Shown here: piece after piece, positions 44,465-53,033 of the stretch
Layout: each line of letters opens with the position of its first letter
Numbering within the stretch: position 1 is the stretch's first letter
Assembly (NCBI RefSeq): GCF_018324205.1
Contig: NZ_AP023356.1
Coordinates: 7,756,501 to 7,820,500 of the forward strand
Source: Actinoplanes ianthinogenes
GTDB lineage: Bacteria; Actinomycetota; Actinomycetes; Mycobacteriales; Micromonosporaceae
Direction of reading: 5' to 3'
Length of the DNA stretch: 64,000 nt
Notes under the pieces: model-generated
What the model was told of the DNA's origin: nothing
What the model saw: the letters and a program-made list of their open reading frames with translations, nothing else
Database searches by the model: none
Position numbers and translations under genes: made by a program

Positions 44465-45559
44465 ATGGGTGTGCCCCTGTCCGTTCTTGACCTCGCGCCG
44501 CTGGTGGCCGGCGGGGATGTCGGCGACGCGCTGCGACGCACCCTCGACCTCGCCCAGCGGGCCGAGCAGTTCGGCTATCACCGGTACTGGGTGGCCGAGC
44601 ACCACTTCACGCCCGGGGTGGCGTCGGCGCAGCCGGCCCTGCTGCTCGGGCAGATCGCCGCGGTCACCGACCGGATCCGGCTCGGGTCCGGCGCGGTGCA
44701 GACCGGCCACCAGACCGCGCTCTCCATCGTGGAGCAGTTCGGGCTGCTGGACGCGCTGTATCCGGGGCGGTTCGACCTCGGGCTCGGCCGGTCCGGCCAG
44801 GCCAAGGCCGAGGCGTTGCGGCAGCAGGCGGCGGCCCCGGCGCGGGAGCGCGAGGTGGGCGGGCTGCTGATCCCGAAGCACTTCTCCTGGGCGCCGATCT
44901 TCGCGTCCGACCGCAGCGCCCTGGTCGGCCGGCTGCTCCAGCAGCCCGGCGCCGAGTCGCTGCCGCTCGGCGAGATCCTCGACCAGATCCAGGCGCTGCT
45001 GGCCGGGCCGTACTCGGACGGCAAGGGCAACGAGGTGACCGCGGTGCCCGGGGCCGGGGCCGACCTTCAGGTGTGGCTGCTGGGCAGCAGCGGCGGGGAG
45101 AGCGCGCGCACGGCCGGGGCACGGGGCCTGCCGTTCGTGGCGAACTATCACGTGGCGCCGGCCAAGGTGCTCGACGCGGTGGAGGCGTACCGGGCGGCCG
45201 GCGGGACGCACCTGATGGTCTCGGCCGACGTGGTGGTGGCCGAGGACGACGAGACGGCGCGGCGGCTGGCGCTGCCCTACGCGCTGTGGGTCCGCAGCAT
45301 CCGGACCGGCCTGGGCGCGGTGCCGTTCCCGAGCATCGAGCAGGCGCTCGCGTACGAGTGGACCGACGCCGACCGGGCGCTGGTCGCCGACCGGGTCGAC
45401 ACCCAGTTCGTCGGCTCGCCGGCCACGGTCGCCGAGCGGCTGCGCACCCTGCGCGAGGTGACCGGCGCCGACGAGCTGCTGATCACCACGATCACCCACC
45501 GGCACACCGACCGGGTCCGGTCGTTCGAACTGCTCGCCAAGGAATGGGCGGACTCCTGA
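44465..45559 (+). CDS. MsnO8-type luciferase-like monooxygenase
   Basis: 364-residue LLM enzyme. LSVLDLAPLVAGGDVGDALR (5-24) and YHRYWVAEHHFTPGVASAQP (about 40-59) are the signature of the MsnO8 subgroup. VQTGHQTALSIVEQFGLLDA and GRFDLGLGRSG follow. ATG 44465 lies 2 bp after the preceding stop; its own stop shares one base with the next ATG (TGATG). Role in organosulfur breakdown is inferred from the operon and from the transporters encoded nearby. Confidence 0.9.
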   Translation: MGVPLSVLDLAPLVAGGDVGDALRRTLDLAQRAEQFGYHRYWVAEHHFTPGVASAQPALLLGQIAAVTDRIRLGSGAVQTGHQTALSIVEQFGLLDALYPGRFDLGLGRSGQAKAEALRQQAAAPAREREVGGLLIPKHFSWAPIFASDRSALVGRLLQQPGAESLPLGEILDQIQALLAGPYSDGKGNEVTAVPGAGADLQVWLLGSSGGESARTAGARGLPFVANYHVAPAKVLDAVEAYRAAGGTHLMVSADVVVAEDDETARRLALPYALWVRSIRTGLGAVPFPSIEQALAYEWTDADRALVADRVDTQFVGSPATVAERLRTLREVTGADELLITTITHRHTDRVRSFELLAKEWADS

Positions 45560-46437
45560 TGTTTGTGGCAGTGGCTCTGGACGGCGACTCGTTCGCCGCG
45601 CGGGACTGGGCCGACGTGGTGCGCCAGGCCGACGACGCCCGGGTCGACCTGGTCACCTTCGACGACGACTTCGGCCGGCACGGCCCGGATGCGGTGCTGA
45701 CCGCGGCCCGGGTCGCGCCGCTGACCCGGCACGTCGGGCTGGTGCCGGTCGCCACGACCACGCACACCGAGCCGTTCCACCTGTCCACCGCGCTGGCCAC
45801 GCTCGACCACGTGAGCAACGGCCGGGCCGGCTGGCAGGTGCGGGTCTCCACCGATCCGGCCGAGGCGGCGCTGCTCGGGCGGCGGGCGCCGCTGGAGCGG
45901 GACGAGCTGTTCGCCGAGGCCGCCGACGCGGTCGAGGTGGTCCGGCGGCTCTGGGACAGCTGGCAGGACGACGCGATCATCAAGGACGTCGCGACCGGGC
46001 GGTACATCGACCGGGATCGGCTGCACTACACCGACTTCGCCGGGCGGTACTTCTCGGTCAAGGGCCCGTCGATCGTCCCGCGCCCGCCGCAGGGCCAGCC
46101 GGTGGTGGCCGTCGCCGACGGCGAGGCGCCGGACGACGCGGCGGACGTCGTGTTCGTGGCGGACCGGCTGGCCGGGCCGCGGCCCGGGCGCAAGGTGTTC
46201 GCGGACGTTCCGGTCCGGGAGGGCGGCAATCGGGACGCGATGGTCCGGATCCTGGCCGCCGCTGCGGCCGGGGTGGACGGGGTGCGGCTGCGCGGCGACC
46301 TGCTCACCGTCATCCGGGACCTGATCCCGGAGCTGCGCTGGCGCGGTCTGTTCCACCCGTCGCACGCCGCCACCCTGCGGGAGCGGCTCGGCCTGCCGCC
46401 CGCGATCAACCGCTACGAGCTTCCCGCCCCGGCCTGA
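45559..46437 (+). CDS. Short LLM-class flavin-dependent oxidoreductase
   Basis: 292-residue luciferase-like protein, shorter than its two operon partners. LALDGD-like start (MFVAVALDGDSFAARDWADV), then RVDLVTFDDDFGRHG, TALATLDHVSNGRAGWQVRV (about 74-93) and AGRYFSVKGPSIVPRPPQGQ. The C-terminal third is reduced, lacking part of the usual barrel insert after the PPQGQP segment. It may be a partner or accessory subunit rather than an independent enzyme. ATG 45559 overlaps the preceding stop. Confidence 0.87.
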   Translation: MFVAVALDGDSFAARDWADVVRQADDARVDLVTFDDDFGRHGPDAVLTAARVAPLTRHVGLVPVATTTHTEPFHLSTALATLDHVSNGRAGWQVRVSTDPAEAALLGRRAPLERDELFAEAADAVEVVRRLWDSWQDDAIIKDVATGRYIDRDRLHYTDFAGRYFSVKGPSIVPRPPQGQPVVAVADGEAPDDAADVVFVADRLAGPRPGRKVFADVPVREGGNRDAMVRILAAAAAGVDGVRLRGDLLTVIRDLIPELRWRGLFHPSHAATLRERLGLPPAINRYELPAPA

Positions 46438-46512
46438 CGACCGGGTCCGCTCCGGCTTGCGACCGGGTCGGCTCCGGCCTGACGACCGGGTCCGCTCCGG
46501 CTTGCGACCGCC
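46431..46512. repeat. 45-bp tandem duplication of the LLM gene 3' end
   Basis: GGCCTGACGACCGGGTCCGC and the bases after it (to 46465) recur from 46476, so the stop codon region of the LLM gene is duplicated once with a 45-bp period. Confidence 0.75.
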
Positions 46513-46590
46513 GCTTTCCGGTACGCCCACAGCGCCGTCCCGGCAGGAAGCGGCGGTCGCCCGTGCCGCGCTGCCCGGACGCCGAGCGGC

Positions 46591-46623
46591 GGACGCCGAG
46601 CGGCGGTCGCCGGCTCGGCGTCC
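46591..46623. terminator. Hairpin between convergent genes
   Basis: GGACGCCGAGC (46591-46601) pairs with GCTCGGCGTCC (46613-46623), 11 bp with an 11-nt loop. A second left arm, GGACGCCGAGC, lies 14 bp earlier, allowing an alternative fold. Likely terminator for the LLM operon and/or the quinone reductase. Confidence 0.55.
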
Positions 46624-46648
46624 CGCCGCCCGAGGGTCGCCCACCCGG

Positions 46649-47590
46649 TCAGATCTCCAGGACGAGCTTGCCGCGGGTGCGGCCGGTGGCCAGCCGGCGG
46701 TGCGCCTCCCCGGCCTCGGCCAGCGGCAGCACCCCGGCGACCTCGACGTGCACCCGACCGGCATCGATCAGCCCGGCGATCTCCGCCAGCGCCGGCCCGT
46801 CCGGCTCGACCAGGAACCCGGTGGCCCGCACCCCGGCCCGCCCGGCGGCCTCGGACACCGCCGGCGACACCCCGGACGGCACGGCGATCAGCAGCCCGCC
46901 CGGCGCCAGCGCCGCCACCGACCGCACCCCGGTGTCCTCGTCCCCGACCAGGTCCAGGACCACGTCGACGTCCTTGGCCACCTCCTCGAACCGGGTGGCC
47001 CGGTAGTCGACCAGCTCGTCCGCGCCGAGTGTGCGCAGCCAGTCGTGCTTGTCCGCCCGCGCGGTCCCGATCACGTGCGCCCCGAGGTGCTTGGCGAACT
47101 GGACGGCGAAGTGCCCGACCCCGCCGGCCGCCGCGTGCACCAGCACCCGCTGACCGGGACGGATCGTGGTCGCCGCGGTCAGCGCCTGCCACGCGGTCAG
47201 CGCCGCGAGCGGCACCGCGGCGGCGGCCGTGTGCCCGATGGTGGCCGGTTTGCGGGCGAACTGCCGGGACGGCGCGGTCACGTACTCGGCGTAGGCACCG
47301 GCCTGCCGCGGGAACCACGGCATCCCGTAGACCTCGTCGCCGGCCGCGAGGGTGTGCACGCCGAAGCCGACCTTGTCCACCACGCCGGACACGTCCCAGC
47401 CGAGGATGAACGGCGGCGCCCCGAGCACCCCGGCCATCCCGGCGCCGGCCCGGGTCTTGTGGTCCACCGGGTTCACCCCGGCCGCGACCACCCGGACCCG
47501 CACCTCGGTGGGCAGCGGCTCGGGGATCGGCACCTCGGCCACCCGGAGCACCTCGGGGCCGCCGAACTCCTGCTGTGTGACTGCTCGCAT
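46649..47590 (-). CDS. Zinc-independent NADPH:quinone reductase (MDR family)
   Basis: Medium-chain dehydrogenase/reductase of about 313 residues. The N-terminal GroES-like domain has EVRVRVVAAGVNPVDHKTRA. The Rossmann domain has VLVHAAAGGVGHFAVQFAKH then LGAHVIGTARADKHD (about 147-181). No structural-zinc cysteines are seen, so it belongs to the quinone-oxidoreductase branch. ATG 47590 is chosen (MRAVTQQEFGG is the normal family start); GTG 47602 is in frame. Divergent from an HxlR regulator. Confidence 0.91.
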   Translation of the reverse strand: MRAVTQQEFGGPEVLRVAEVPIPEPLPTEVRVRVVAAGVNPVDHKTRAGAGMAGVLGAPPFILGWDVSGVVDKVGFGVHTLAAGDEVYGMPWFPRQAGAYAEYVTAPSRQFARKPATIGHTAAAAVPLAALTAWQALTAATTIRPGQRVLVHAAAGGVGHFAVQFAKHLGAHVIGTARADKHDWLRTLGADELVDYRATRFEEVAKDVDVVLDLVGDEDTGVRSVAALAPGGLLIAVPSGVSPAVSEAAGRAGVRATGFLVEPDGPALAEIAGLIDAGRVHVEVAGVLPLAEAGEAHRRLATGRTRGKLVLEI

Positions 47591-47625
47591 GTTGTTCTGC
47601 ACGCCGCGAAAGCTATCCCCGGGAC

Positions 47626-47667
47626 GGTAGTTACCCGCAAGGGAGACTACTATCTTTTGGTAACCAA
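47626..47667. promoter_or_regulatory. HxlR operator between quinone reductase and regulator
   Basis: TTGGTAACCAA (47657-47667) is a palindrome about a central A, and GTAGT (47627-47631) mirrors ACTAC (47646-47650). They lie in the 86-bp divergent region, the right one just 4 bp before the AGGAGG ribosome site of the regulator. Binding by the HxlR protein is inferred. Confidence 0.5.
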
Positions 47668-47676
47668 GGAGGTCGG

Positions 47677-48036
47677 ATGACTGCCACCTGCGCCACCGGC
47701 GAGCACGACAAGCACGACGTCTATGCCGAGCTGTGCCCCTGCCGCGGCCTGCTCGACCTGATCGCCAACAAGTGGACCACCCTCGCGGTCGGCGCGCTGG
47801 AGTCCGGGCCGCTGCGCTTCGGCGCCCTCCAGCGGCACATGGAGGGCATCAGTCCCAAGGTGCTGACCCAGACCCTGCGCCGGCTGGAGGACGCCGGCCT
47901 GCTGACCCGCACGGTCTACCCGGCGGTCCCGCTGCATGTGGAATATGAGCTGACCGCCGTCGGCCGCAGCCTGATCACCCCGCTGCGCGGCCTGCGCGAC
48001 TGGGCCGAGCACCACCTGCACGAGCTGACGATCTGA
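47677..48036 (+). CDS. HxlR-family transcriptional regulator
   Basis: 119-residue winged-helix protein. Domain runs CPCRGLLDLIANKWTTLAVG (20-39), LRFGALQRHMEGISPKVLTQ, TLRRLEDAGLLTR and YELTAVGRSLI. Cysteines near the N-terminus (CPC, plus Cys 5) could sense electrophiles or quinones, as in studied HxlR proteins. ATG 47677 with a good AGGAGG ribosome site. Regulates the divergent reductase by inference, repeating the gene logic seen at 22473-23813. Confidence 0.92.
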   Translation: MTATCATGEHDKHDVYAELCPCRGLLDLIANKWTTLAVGALESGPLRFGALQRHMEGISPKVLTQTLRRLEDAGLLTRTVYPAVPLHVEYELTAVGRSLITPLRGLRDWAEHHLHELTI

Positions 48037-48057
48037 CAGCCGAGTCGGGCGAACCGC

Positions 48058-49470
48058 TCAGCCGTCGCTGCGGTAGGTGAACGAGACCAGCCGGGTCTCC
48101 TCCGCCCCCAGCGCCCCGATCCCCAGCATCCGCCCGGTGAACCCGCCCGCCACCTCGGTGGACAGATAGCGCCCGTCGAGCCGGGCGAGTTCGGCGTCCC
48201 CGGCCGTGAGGACTATCTCGTCCGGGCCGGCCTGCGCACCGGGGTCGCCGGCCGGAGCGACGGCGGACAGTCGCAGCGGGCCGGCCGGGCCGGTGCCGAC
48301 CACCTGTTCCAGATCCCCGATCCGGGCGATCGCGGTGGCGACGCCGTCCGCGACGTGCAGGGCGTACCAGTGCCGATCGTCCAGGCGCAGCACCAGGCGG
48401 CCCGGTCCGTCGAACGTCGCGATGGCGGTCCAGGCCTGGTCACGCACCCGGACACAGAGCAGGTCCGCCGAGCGGAGTCGCGCGCCGCCGTCCGGGTGCT
48501 GCTCGGCGATCGTTGCCGGGTCCGCGCCCGGCGCCACCCACCGCTCGTCGAAGACGCCATCGGTGACCGTGAACGAGTGGTCGGCCGGGCCGCCCGGCCG
48601 GGACACCGTGGTCAGCCGCGGCCAGCCGCCGGCCCAGTCGGCCCGCGCCAGGAACGTCTCCCGTCCGAGCACGTAGTAGTGCGGCGTTACCCCGCGCGGC
48701 CGGACCCCGAGGTGCACCGCCCACCAGCTGCCGTCGGCGGCCCGCACCAGGTCGGCGTGCCCGGTGTTCTGCACCGGGTGCCCGGTGCTGCGGTGGCTCA
48801 GGATCGGGTTGTCCGGGCAGCCGGCGAACGGGCCGGACGGCGTCGGGCCGCGGGCGATGGTGACCGCGTGCCCGCGCTCGGTCCCGCCCTCGGCCAGCAT
48901 CAGGTACCAGCTCCCGTCGATCCGGTACAGGTGCGGTCCCTCCGGGTGCACCAGGCCGGACCCCTGCCAGACCGGGTAGTGCTCGCTGAGCTCGGCCCCG
49001 GTCTCCGGGTCGATGCGCACCTGGGCGATGCCGGCCGGCTCACCGGACCGGTAACTGGCGTAGGTCAGGTAGCAGGTGCCGTCGTCGTCCCAGGCCAGGT
49101 CCGGGTCGATGCCGAGCGCGCCGGGCACGTACACCGGGTCGCTCCACGGGCCGGCCGGGTCGGTGGCGTGCACGATGAGCTGCCCGGACATCATGCGGCT
49201 GACGTTCGTGGTGATCATCCAGAACCGGCCGTCGTGGTGCCGCAGGGTCGGCGCGAAGATGCCGCGTGACGGGGTCAGCCCGGCCGGGTCGAGCTGCGAC
49301 GGCCGGGTCAGGACGTGGCCGATCTGCCGCCAGGACGCCAGGTCGCGGCTGTGGAAGATGGGGACGCCGGGGAAGTACTCGAAGGACGAGGTCGCCAGGT
49401 AGTAGTCGTCCCCGACCCGGCACACGGTCGGGTCGGGGTGGAAGCCGGCGATGATCGGATCGAAGGACAT
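48058..49470 (-). CDS. Glycoside hydrolase family 43 (beta-xylosidase/arabinofuranosidase-like)
   Basis: 470 residues. The five-blade propeller carries the family triad: base Asp in IIAGFHPDPTVCRVGDDYYL (about residue 13), pKa-modulating Asp in ALGIDPDLAWDDDG and acid Glu in GLVHPEGPHLY. A C-terminal beta-sandwich (from about 300) binds substrate. No signal peptide, so it should act inside the cell on imported xylo- or arabino-oligosaccharides. ATG 49470 lies 15 bp after the aldo/keto reductase stop, suggesting one transcript. Converges on the HxlR gene. Confidence 0.92.
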   Translation of the reverse strand: MSFDPIIAGFHPDPTVCRVGDDYYLATSSFEYFPGVPIFHSRDLASWRQIGHVLTRPSQLDPAGLTPSRGIFAPTLRHHDGRFWMITTNVSRMMSGQLIVHATDPAGPWSDPVYVPGALGIDPDLAWDDDGTCYLTYASYRSGEPAGIAQVRIDPETGAELSEHYPVWQGSGLVHPEGPHLYRIDGSWYLMLAEGGTERGHAVTIARGPTPSGPFAGCPDNPILSHRSTGHPVQNTGHADLVRAADGSWWAVHLGVRPRGVTPHYYVLGRETFLARADWAGGWPRLTTVSRPGGPADHSFTVTDGVFDERWVAPGADPATIAEQHPDGGARLRSADLLCVRVRDQAWTAIATFDGPGRLVLRLDDRHWYALHVADGVATAIARIGDLEQVVGTGPAGPLRLSAVAPAGDPGAQAGPDEIVLTAGDAELARLDGRYLSTEVAGGFTGRMLGIGALGAEETRLVSFTYRSDG

Positions 49471-49485
49471 GCCTCCGATCTTGGG

Positions 49486-50424
49486 CTATGCCGACCGGGA
49501 TGTCCCATAGGCGGCGAACGACCGACGGTCGCCCTGCCAGGCCAGAGCGTCGAGGAAGGCCAGGTCATCGGCGCTGAGGACGAGCTCGGCGGCGGCTGCG
49601 TTCTCGGCGATCCGGGAGGGGCTGCGCGTCCCGGGGATCGGGACCACGTCGTCGCCCTGGGCCAGCAGCCACGCCAGGGCCAGGTGACCGACGCTCACCG
49701 CGTACGCCGAAGCCTTGGACCGCAACGCCTCGACGACCGCGAGGTTGGCCGCCAGCGCCTCCCCGGCGAACCTGGGGTCTCCGGCCCGGAAGTCGCCGGG
49801 CCCGAAGGGGCCGGCCGGCAGCGCGCCGGTCAGCAACCCGCGCCCGAGCGGGCTGTACGCGACGATCCCGGCCCCGCCGGCCCGCGCCGCCGGGATGATG
49901 TCGTCCTCCGGCTGCCGCCACGCCAGGGACCACTCCAGCTGCACCGCGGCGATCGGGTGCACCGCGCGGGCCTGCGCGAACTGTTCCGGGCTGACCTCGG
50001 AGAGGCCGAGGTGGCGCACCTTGCCGTCGGCGACCAGGGCGGCCATCGCGCCGACGGTGTCCGCGATCGGCACGGCCGGGTCGACCCGGTGCAGGTAGTA
50101 GAGGTCGATCACGTCGACACCGAGCCGCCGCAGGGAGGCGTCGCAGTAGTCCCGGACCCGGTCCGGGTGCGCGTCGAGGCGCACCCCGTCCGGGCCGCGG
50201 ACGATGCCGAACTTGGTGGCGACGAAGGCGTCCGCGCGGCGGCCCGCGATCGCCCTGCCGATCAGCTGCTCGTTGTGGCCGGCGCCGTAACTCATGGCGG
50301 TGTCCAGCAGATGGACCCCGTGGTCCAGCGCCGTCCGTATCGTGAGGATCGACTGCTCGTCGTCGGCGGGGCCGTACGCCTGGGAGAACCCCATGCAGCC
50401 CAGCCCGATACGTGTGGAGAACAT
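49486..50424 (-). CDS. Aldo/keto reductase
   Basis: 312-residue NADPH-dependent TIM-barrel reductase. The catalytic tetrad is present: Asp and Tyr in LLDTAMSYGAGHNEQL (about 39-54), Lys in FVATKFG and His in YYLHRVDPAVP. NADPH site YSPLGRGLLTG and the C-terminal VPIPGTRSPSRIAEN match the family. ATG 50424. Divergent from a LysR regulator, with a 21-bp palindrome in the 78-bp gap; it may be the regulator's target. Confidence 0.92.
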   Translation of the reverse strand: MFSTRIGLGCMGFSQAYGPADDEQSILTIRTALDHGVHLLDTAMSYGAGHNEQLIGRAIAGRRADAFVATKFGIVRGPDGVRLDAHPDRVRDYCDASLRRLGVDVIDLYYLHRVDPAVPIADTVGAMAALVADGKVRHLGLSEVSPEQFAQARAVHPIAAVQLEWSLAWRQPEDDIIPAARAGGAGIVAYSPLGRGLLTGALPAGPFGPGDFRAGDPRFAGEALAANLAVVEALRSKASAYAVSVGHLALAWLLAQGDDVVPIPGTRSPSRIAENAAAAELVLSADDLAFLDALAWQGDRRSFAAYGTSRSA

Positions 50425-50478
50425 GCGTCCAGCCTCGTCCCGGCGGATTGATATGTCCAAGACACGTTCACGATCGCA

Positions 50479-50499
50479 TTCATCGTGCGGCACGATGAA
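50479..50499. promoter_or_regulatory. 21-bp perfect palindrome, probable LysR operator
   Basis: Arms TTCATCGTGC (50479-50488) and GCACGATGAA (50490-50499) around a central G. It contains ATCGTG...CACGAT, fitting the T-N11-A core of LysR sites, and ends 3 bp before the LysR GTG. Confidence 0.7.
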
Positions 50500-50502
50500 C
50501 AC

Positions 50503-51387
50503 GTGGAGCTTCGACAACTCAGCTACGTGGAGGCGGTCGCCCGGTACGGCGGGTTCACCCGGGCGGCCGAGCGGTTGCACGTCGCCCAGTCGGCGGTCTC
50601 CGCGCAGATCCGGGCCCTGGAGGCGGAGCTGGGCGTGGCCCTGTTCGCCCGGACCACGCGGCGGGTCGCGCTCACCCCGGCGGGGGAGATGTTCGTGGCC
50701 CGGGCCCGCCGGGTGCTCGCCGAGCTGGACGGCGCCCGGCTGGAGATGGGCGAGATCACCGCGGTGGTCACCGGCCGGGTCACGGTCGGCGCCACCACCG
50801 TGCTCGGGTCGTACGACCTGCCGAAAGCGCTGGCCCGTTTCCACGAGCGGTTTCCCGGCATCGCGTTACGGCTGCGCTCCGGGCTGATCACCGGGCTGCT
50901 CGGCGCGCTCGACGGCGGCGAGGTGGACCTGGTGCTCGGCCCGGTGCACGCCGACCTGCCGGCCCGGTTCGAGGCGTTGCCGCTGGTCGACGAGCATCTG
51001 GTGCTGGCGCTGCCGGTCGGGCACCCGCTGAGCGGGACCGGCCGGCTCACCCTCGGCGAGTTCCGCGACGAGGCGTTCGTCTGCCTGCCCGAGGGCAGCG
51101 GGCTGCGCTGGATCCTGGACGACGCGGCCCGCACCGCCGGGTTCACGCCCCGGGTGCAGTTCGAGACGCACAGCCCGCAGAGCATGCGGGAGCTGGTCGC
51201 GGCGGGTCTCGGGGTGGCGCTGCTGGCCCGGTCGGTGGCGGAGAGCCCGGACGGGCCGGCGATCACCGTCCGGCAGTTGCACGCGGCGCCGGCCCACCCG
51301 CCGATCGGCATGATCCATCACCGGGACCGGCCGCTCACCCCCGCCGTCCAGGCCTGCCGGCACGTGATGACCTCTGATATGCCGTGA
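50503..51387 (+). CDS. LysR-family transcriptional regulator
   Basis: 294 residues. N-terminal helix-turn-helix ELRQLSYVEAVARYGGFTRA then AERLHVAQSAVSAQIRALEA; the effector domain starts about residue 88 (GRVTVGATTVLGSYDLPKAL) with the usual two-lobe fold. GTG 50503 matches the family start; the frame continues 6 codons upstream into the palindrome. Likely represses itself and activates the divergent aldo/keto reductase; effector unknown. Its 3' end overlaps the frameshifted acetyltransferase by about 50 bp. Confidence 0.92.
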   Translation: MELRQLSYVEAVARYGGFTRAAERLHVAQSAVSAQIRALEAELGVALFARTTRRVALTPAGEMFVARARRVLAELDGARLEMGEITAVVTGRVTVGATTVLGSYDLPKALARFHERFPGIALRLRSGLITGLLGALDGGEVDLVLGPVHADLPARFEALPLVDEHLVLALPVGHPLSGTGRLTLGEFRDEAFVCLPEGSGLRWILDDAARTAGFTPRVQFETHSPQSMRELVAAGLGVALLARSVAESPDGPAITVRQLHAAPAHPPIGMIHHRDRPLTPAVQACRHVMTSDMP

Positions 51388-52056
51388 AGTCGACGGTCCG
51401 CCGCAGCGTGAAGCCCAGCTGCTCGTAGAGCCGGATCGCGGTCGTGTTGGCCGCCCCGGTGTGCAGGAACGGGGTCTCGCCCCGGGCCAGGATGCCGGCC
51501 GCCACCGCCCGGACCAGCCGGGTCGCCAGCCCCGCCCCCGGTACGCCGGATCCGTGCACACCGCGCTGATCTCGGTCCACCCGGCCGGGCGCAGCCGCTC
51601 CCCGGCCATCGCGACCAGCCGTCCCTCGTCGCGCAGGCCCAGGTAGGCGCCGAGCTCGATGGTCCGTTTCAGGTACGGCCCGGGCTGGGTCCGCGCGATC
51701 AGATCGAGGATCTCCGGCACGTCGGCGGCGGTCAGCACCACCGCCTCCGGATCCGGCTCGGCGTGCAGCGCGACGTCGACCAGCTGCACGCCGGGGATGC
51801 TGCGGACCACCTCCCAGCCGGGGTGCGGCAGCCCGCCGAGCCCGGCCAGCATCACCACGGTGTCCGGCCCGACCAGCTCCGCGAGATCGGCCCAGGATCG
51901 TGGGTCCTCCGGCTCGGCGAGCGCGTGGAACGGCGCCACGTCGCTGTGGTAGCGGCCCGCCCGGCCGTGCACCTGCGCGAACGCCGCGTGTGCCCCGCGC
52001 AGCGCGGACCAGGCCGGGTTGTCCAGCACCTCGTCGAACCGGGTGTGTGTGGTCAT
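51335..52056 (-). pseudogene. GNAT acetyltransferase, frameshifted
   Basis: From ATG 52056 the frame encodes an N-terminal region plus the start of a GNAT fold (ISAVCTDPAYRGRG), then goes out of frame in a GGGGCGGGG run near 51535. The continuation, LATRLVRAVAAGILARGETP then NTTAIRLYEQLGFTLRRTVD, is intact in another frame and ends at 51335. One missing base explains it. Joined, the protein would have the acetyl-CoA loop RGRGLAT and be about 240 residues. It may be a true pseudogene, a phase-variable G-run, or a sequencing error. Its ATG overlaps the binding-protein stop, tying it to the amino-acid importer. Confidence 0.8.
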
Positions 52057-53018
52057 TTGCCCTCGATCGGCAGGCCCTGCGGGTTGATCTCGGAGGCGGT
52101 CACCGCCTCGCCGGCCAGGTTCCAGCGCTGGAGGATCTTCTGGTAGTCGCCGGTCGCGATCAGCTTGTCGACCGCCGCGCCGAGCGCCTTGACCAGCCCG
52201 TTGTCCTTCTTCGTGGTCAGCGCGATCTTGCCCTGGAGGTTCGCGCCGGCGCCCGAGTAGGTGCCGACGATCTCGAACTTGGGGTCGAGCGCGACCTGGT
52301 AGGCGACGCTCGGGTTCGGGCCGAGGTAGAGGTCGATCTGCCCGGAGCCCAGGGCCAGGTAGGTGGCGTCGTTGGTCTGGTAGTACTTGATGTCGACCGG
52401 CTCGAGGCCCTGCTTCTCCGCCTGCTTGCTCCACTCGACCAGGATCTTCTCCTGGTTGGTGCCGGAGCTGACCGCGACCTTCTTGCCGGCCAGGTCGGCC
52501 GGCCCGGTCACCTTCGTGCCGCTGCCCTGCCGGGCGACGAAGGCCAGGTTGTCCAGGCGGTAGGTGGCGAAGTCGTACTTCTGCTTGCGCTCCTCGGTGA
52601 CCGTGATGTTGGAGACGCCGACGTTGTACTTCCCGCTGTCCAAGCCGATGAACAGGTTCTCCCACGAGGTGTTCTCGACCGCCGGCTCCAGCCCGAGCAG
52701 GCCGGCCACCGCGTACGCGAGGTCCGGCTCGTTGCCGATCAGCGTCTTGTTGTCGGTCGCGGTGAAGGCGAGCGGGGGAAAGCCGGAGCCGGCCGCGCCG
52801 ACCCCGATGGTGAGCTTGCCGGTGGCCCGGATGCCGGCCGGGACCAGCGCGGCCAGCGCGTCGTCCTTGGCCGGGACGATCCGCTGCTGGTCCGGCGTGG
52901 TGTTGATCCGCGCGGCCGCGGGCGCGGCGGCGGACGCCGCCTTCTCCTCCGGCGCGGCGCAGGCGGTCAGGCTCAGGGCCGCGGCCACGACAAGGGCAAC
53001 AGCGATTTTCGTACGCAC
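52053..53018 (-). CDS. Amino-acid (cystine-like) ABC transporter binding lipoprotein
   Basis: 321-residue family 3 solute-binding protein. Lipoprotein signal MRTKIAVALVVAAALSLTAC with lipobox Cys 20, then an Ala-rich linker. Core segments PPLAFTATDNKTLIGNEPDL, AVSSGTNQEKILVEW and DYQKILQRWN. Polar amino acids are the family ligands; cystine or a related sulfur compound is plausible because the operon lies among organosulfur genes. GTG 53018. Overlaps the acetyltransferase ATG by 4 nt; 15 bp after the ATPase gene. Confidence 0.9.
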   Translation of the reverse strand: MRTKIAVALVVAAALSLTACAAPEEKAASAAAPAAARINTTPDQQRIVPAKDDALAALVPAGIRATGKLTIGVGAAGSGFPPLAFTATDNKTLIGNEPDLAYAVAGLLGLEPAVENTSWENLFIGLDSGKYNVGVSNITVTEERKQKYDFATYRLDNLAFVARQGSGTKVTGPADLAGKKVAVSSGTNQEKILVEWSKQAEKQGLEPVDIKYYQTNDATYLALGSGQIDLYLGPNPSVAYQVALDPKFEIVGTYSGAGANLQGKIALTTKKDNGLVKALGAAVDKLIATGDYQKILQRWNLAGEAVTASEINPQGLPIEGK

Positions 53019-53033
53019 GGAATCTCCTTGTTT

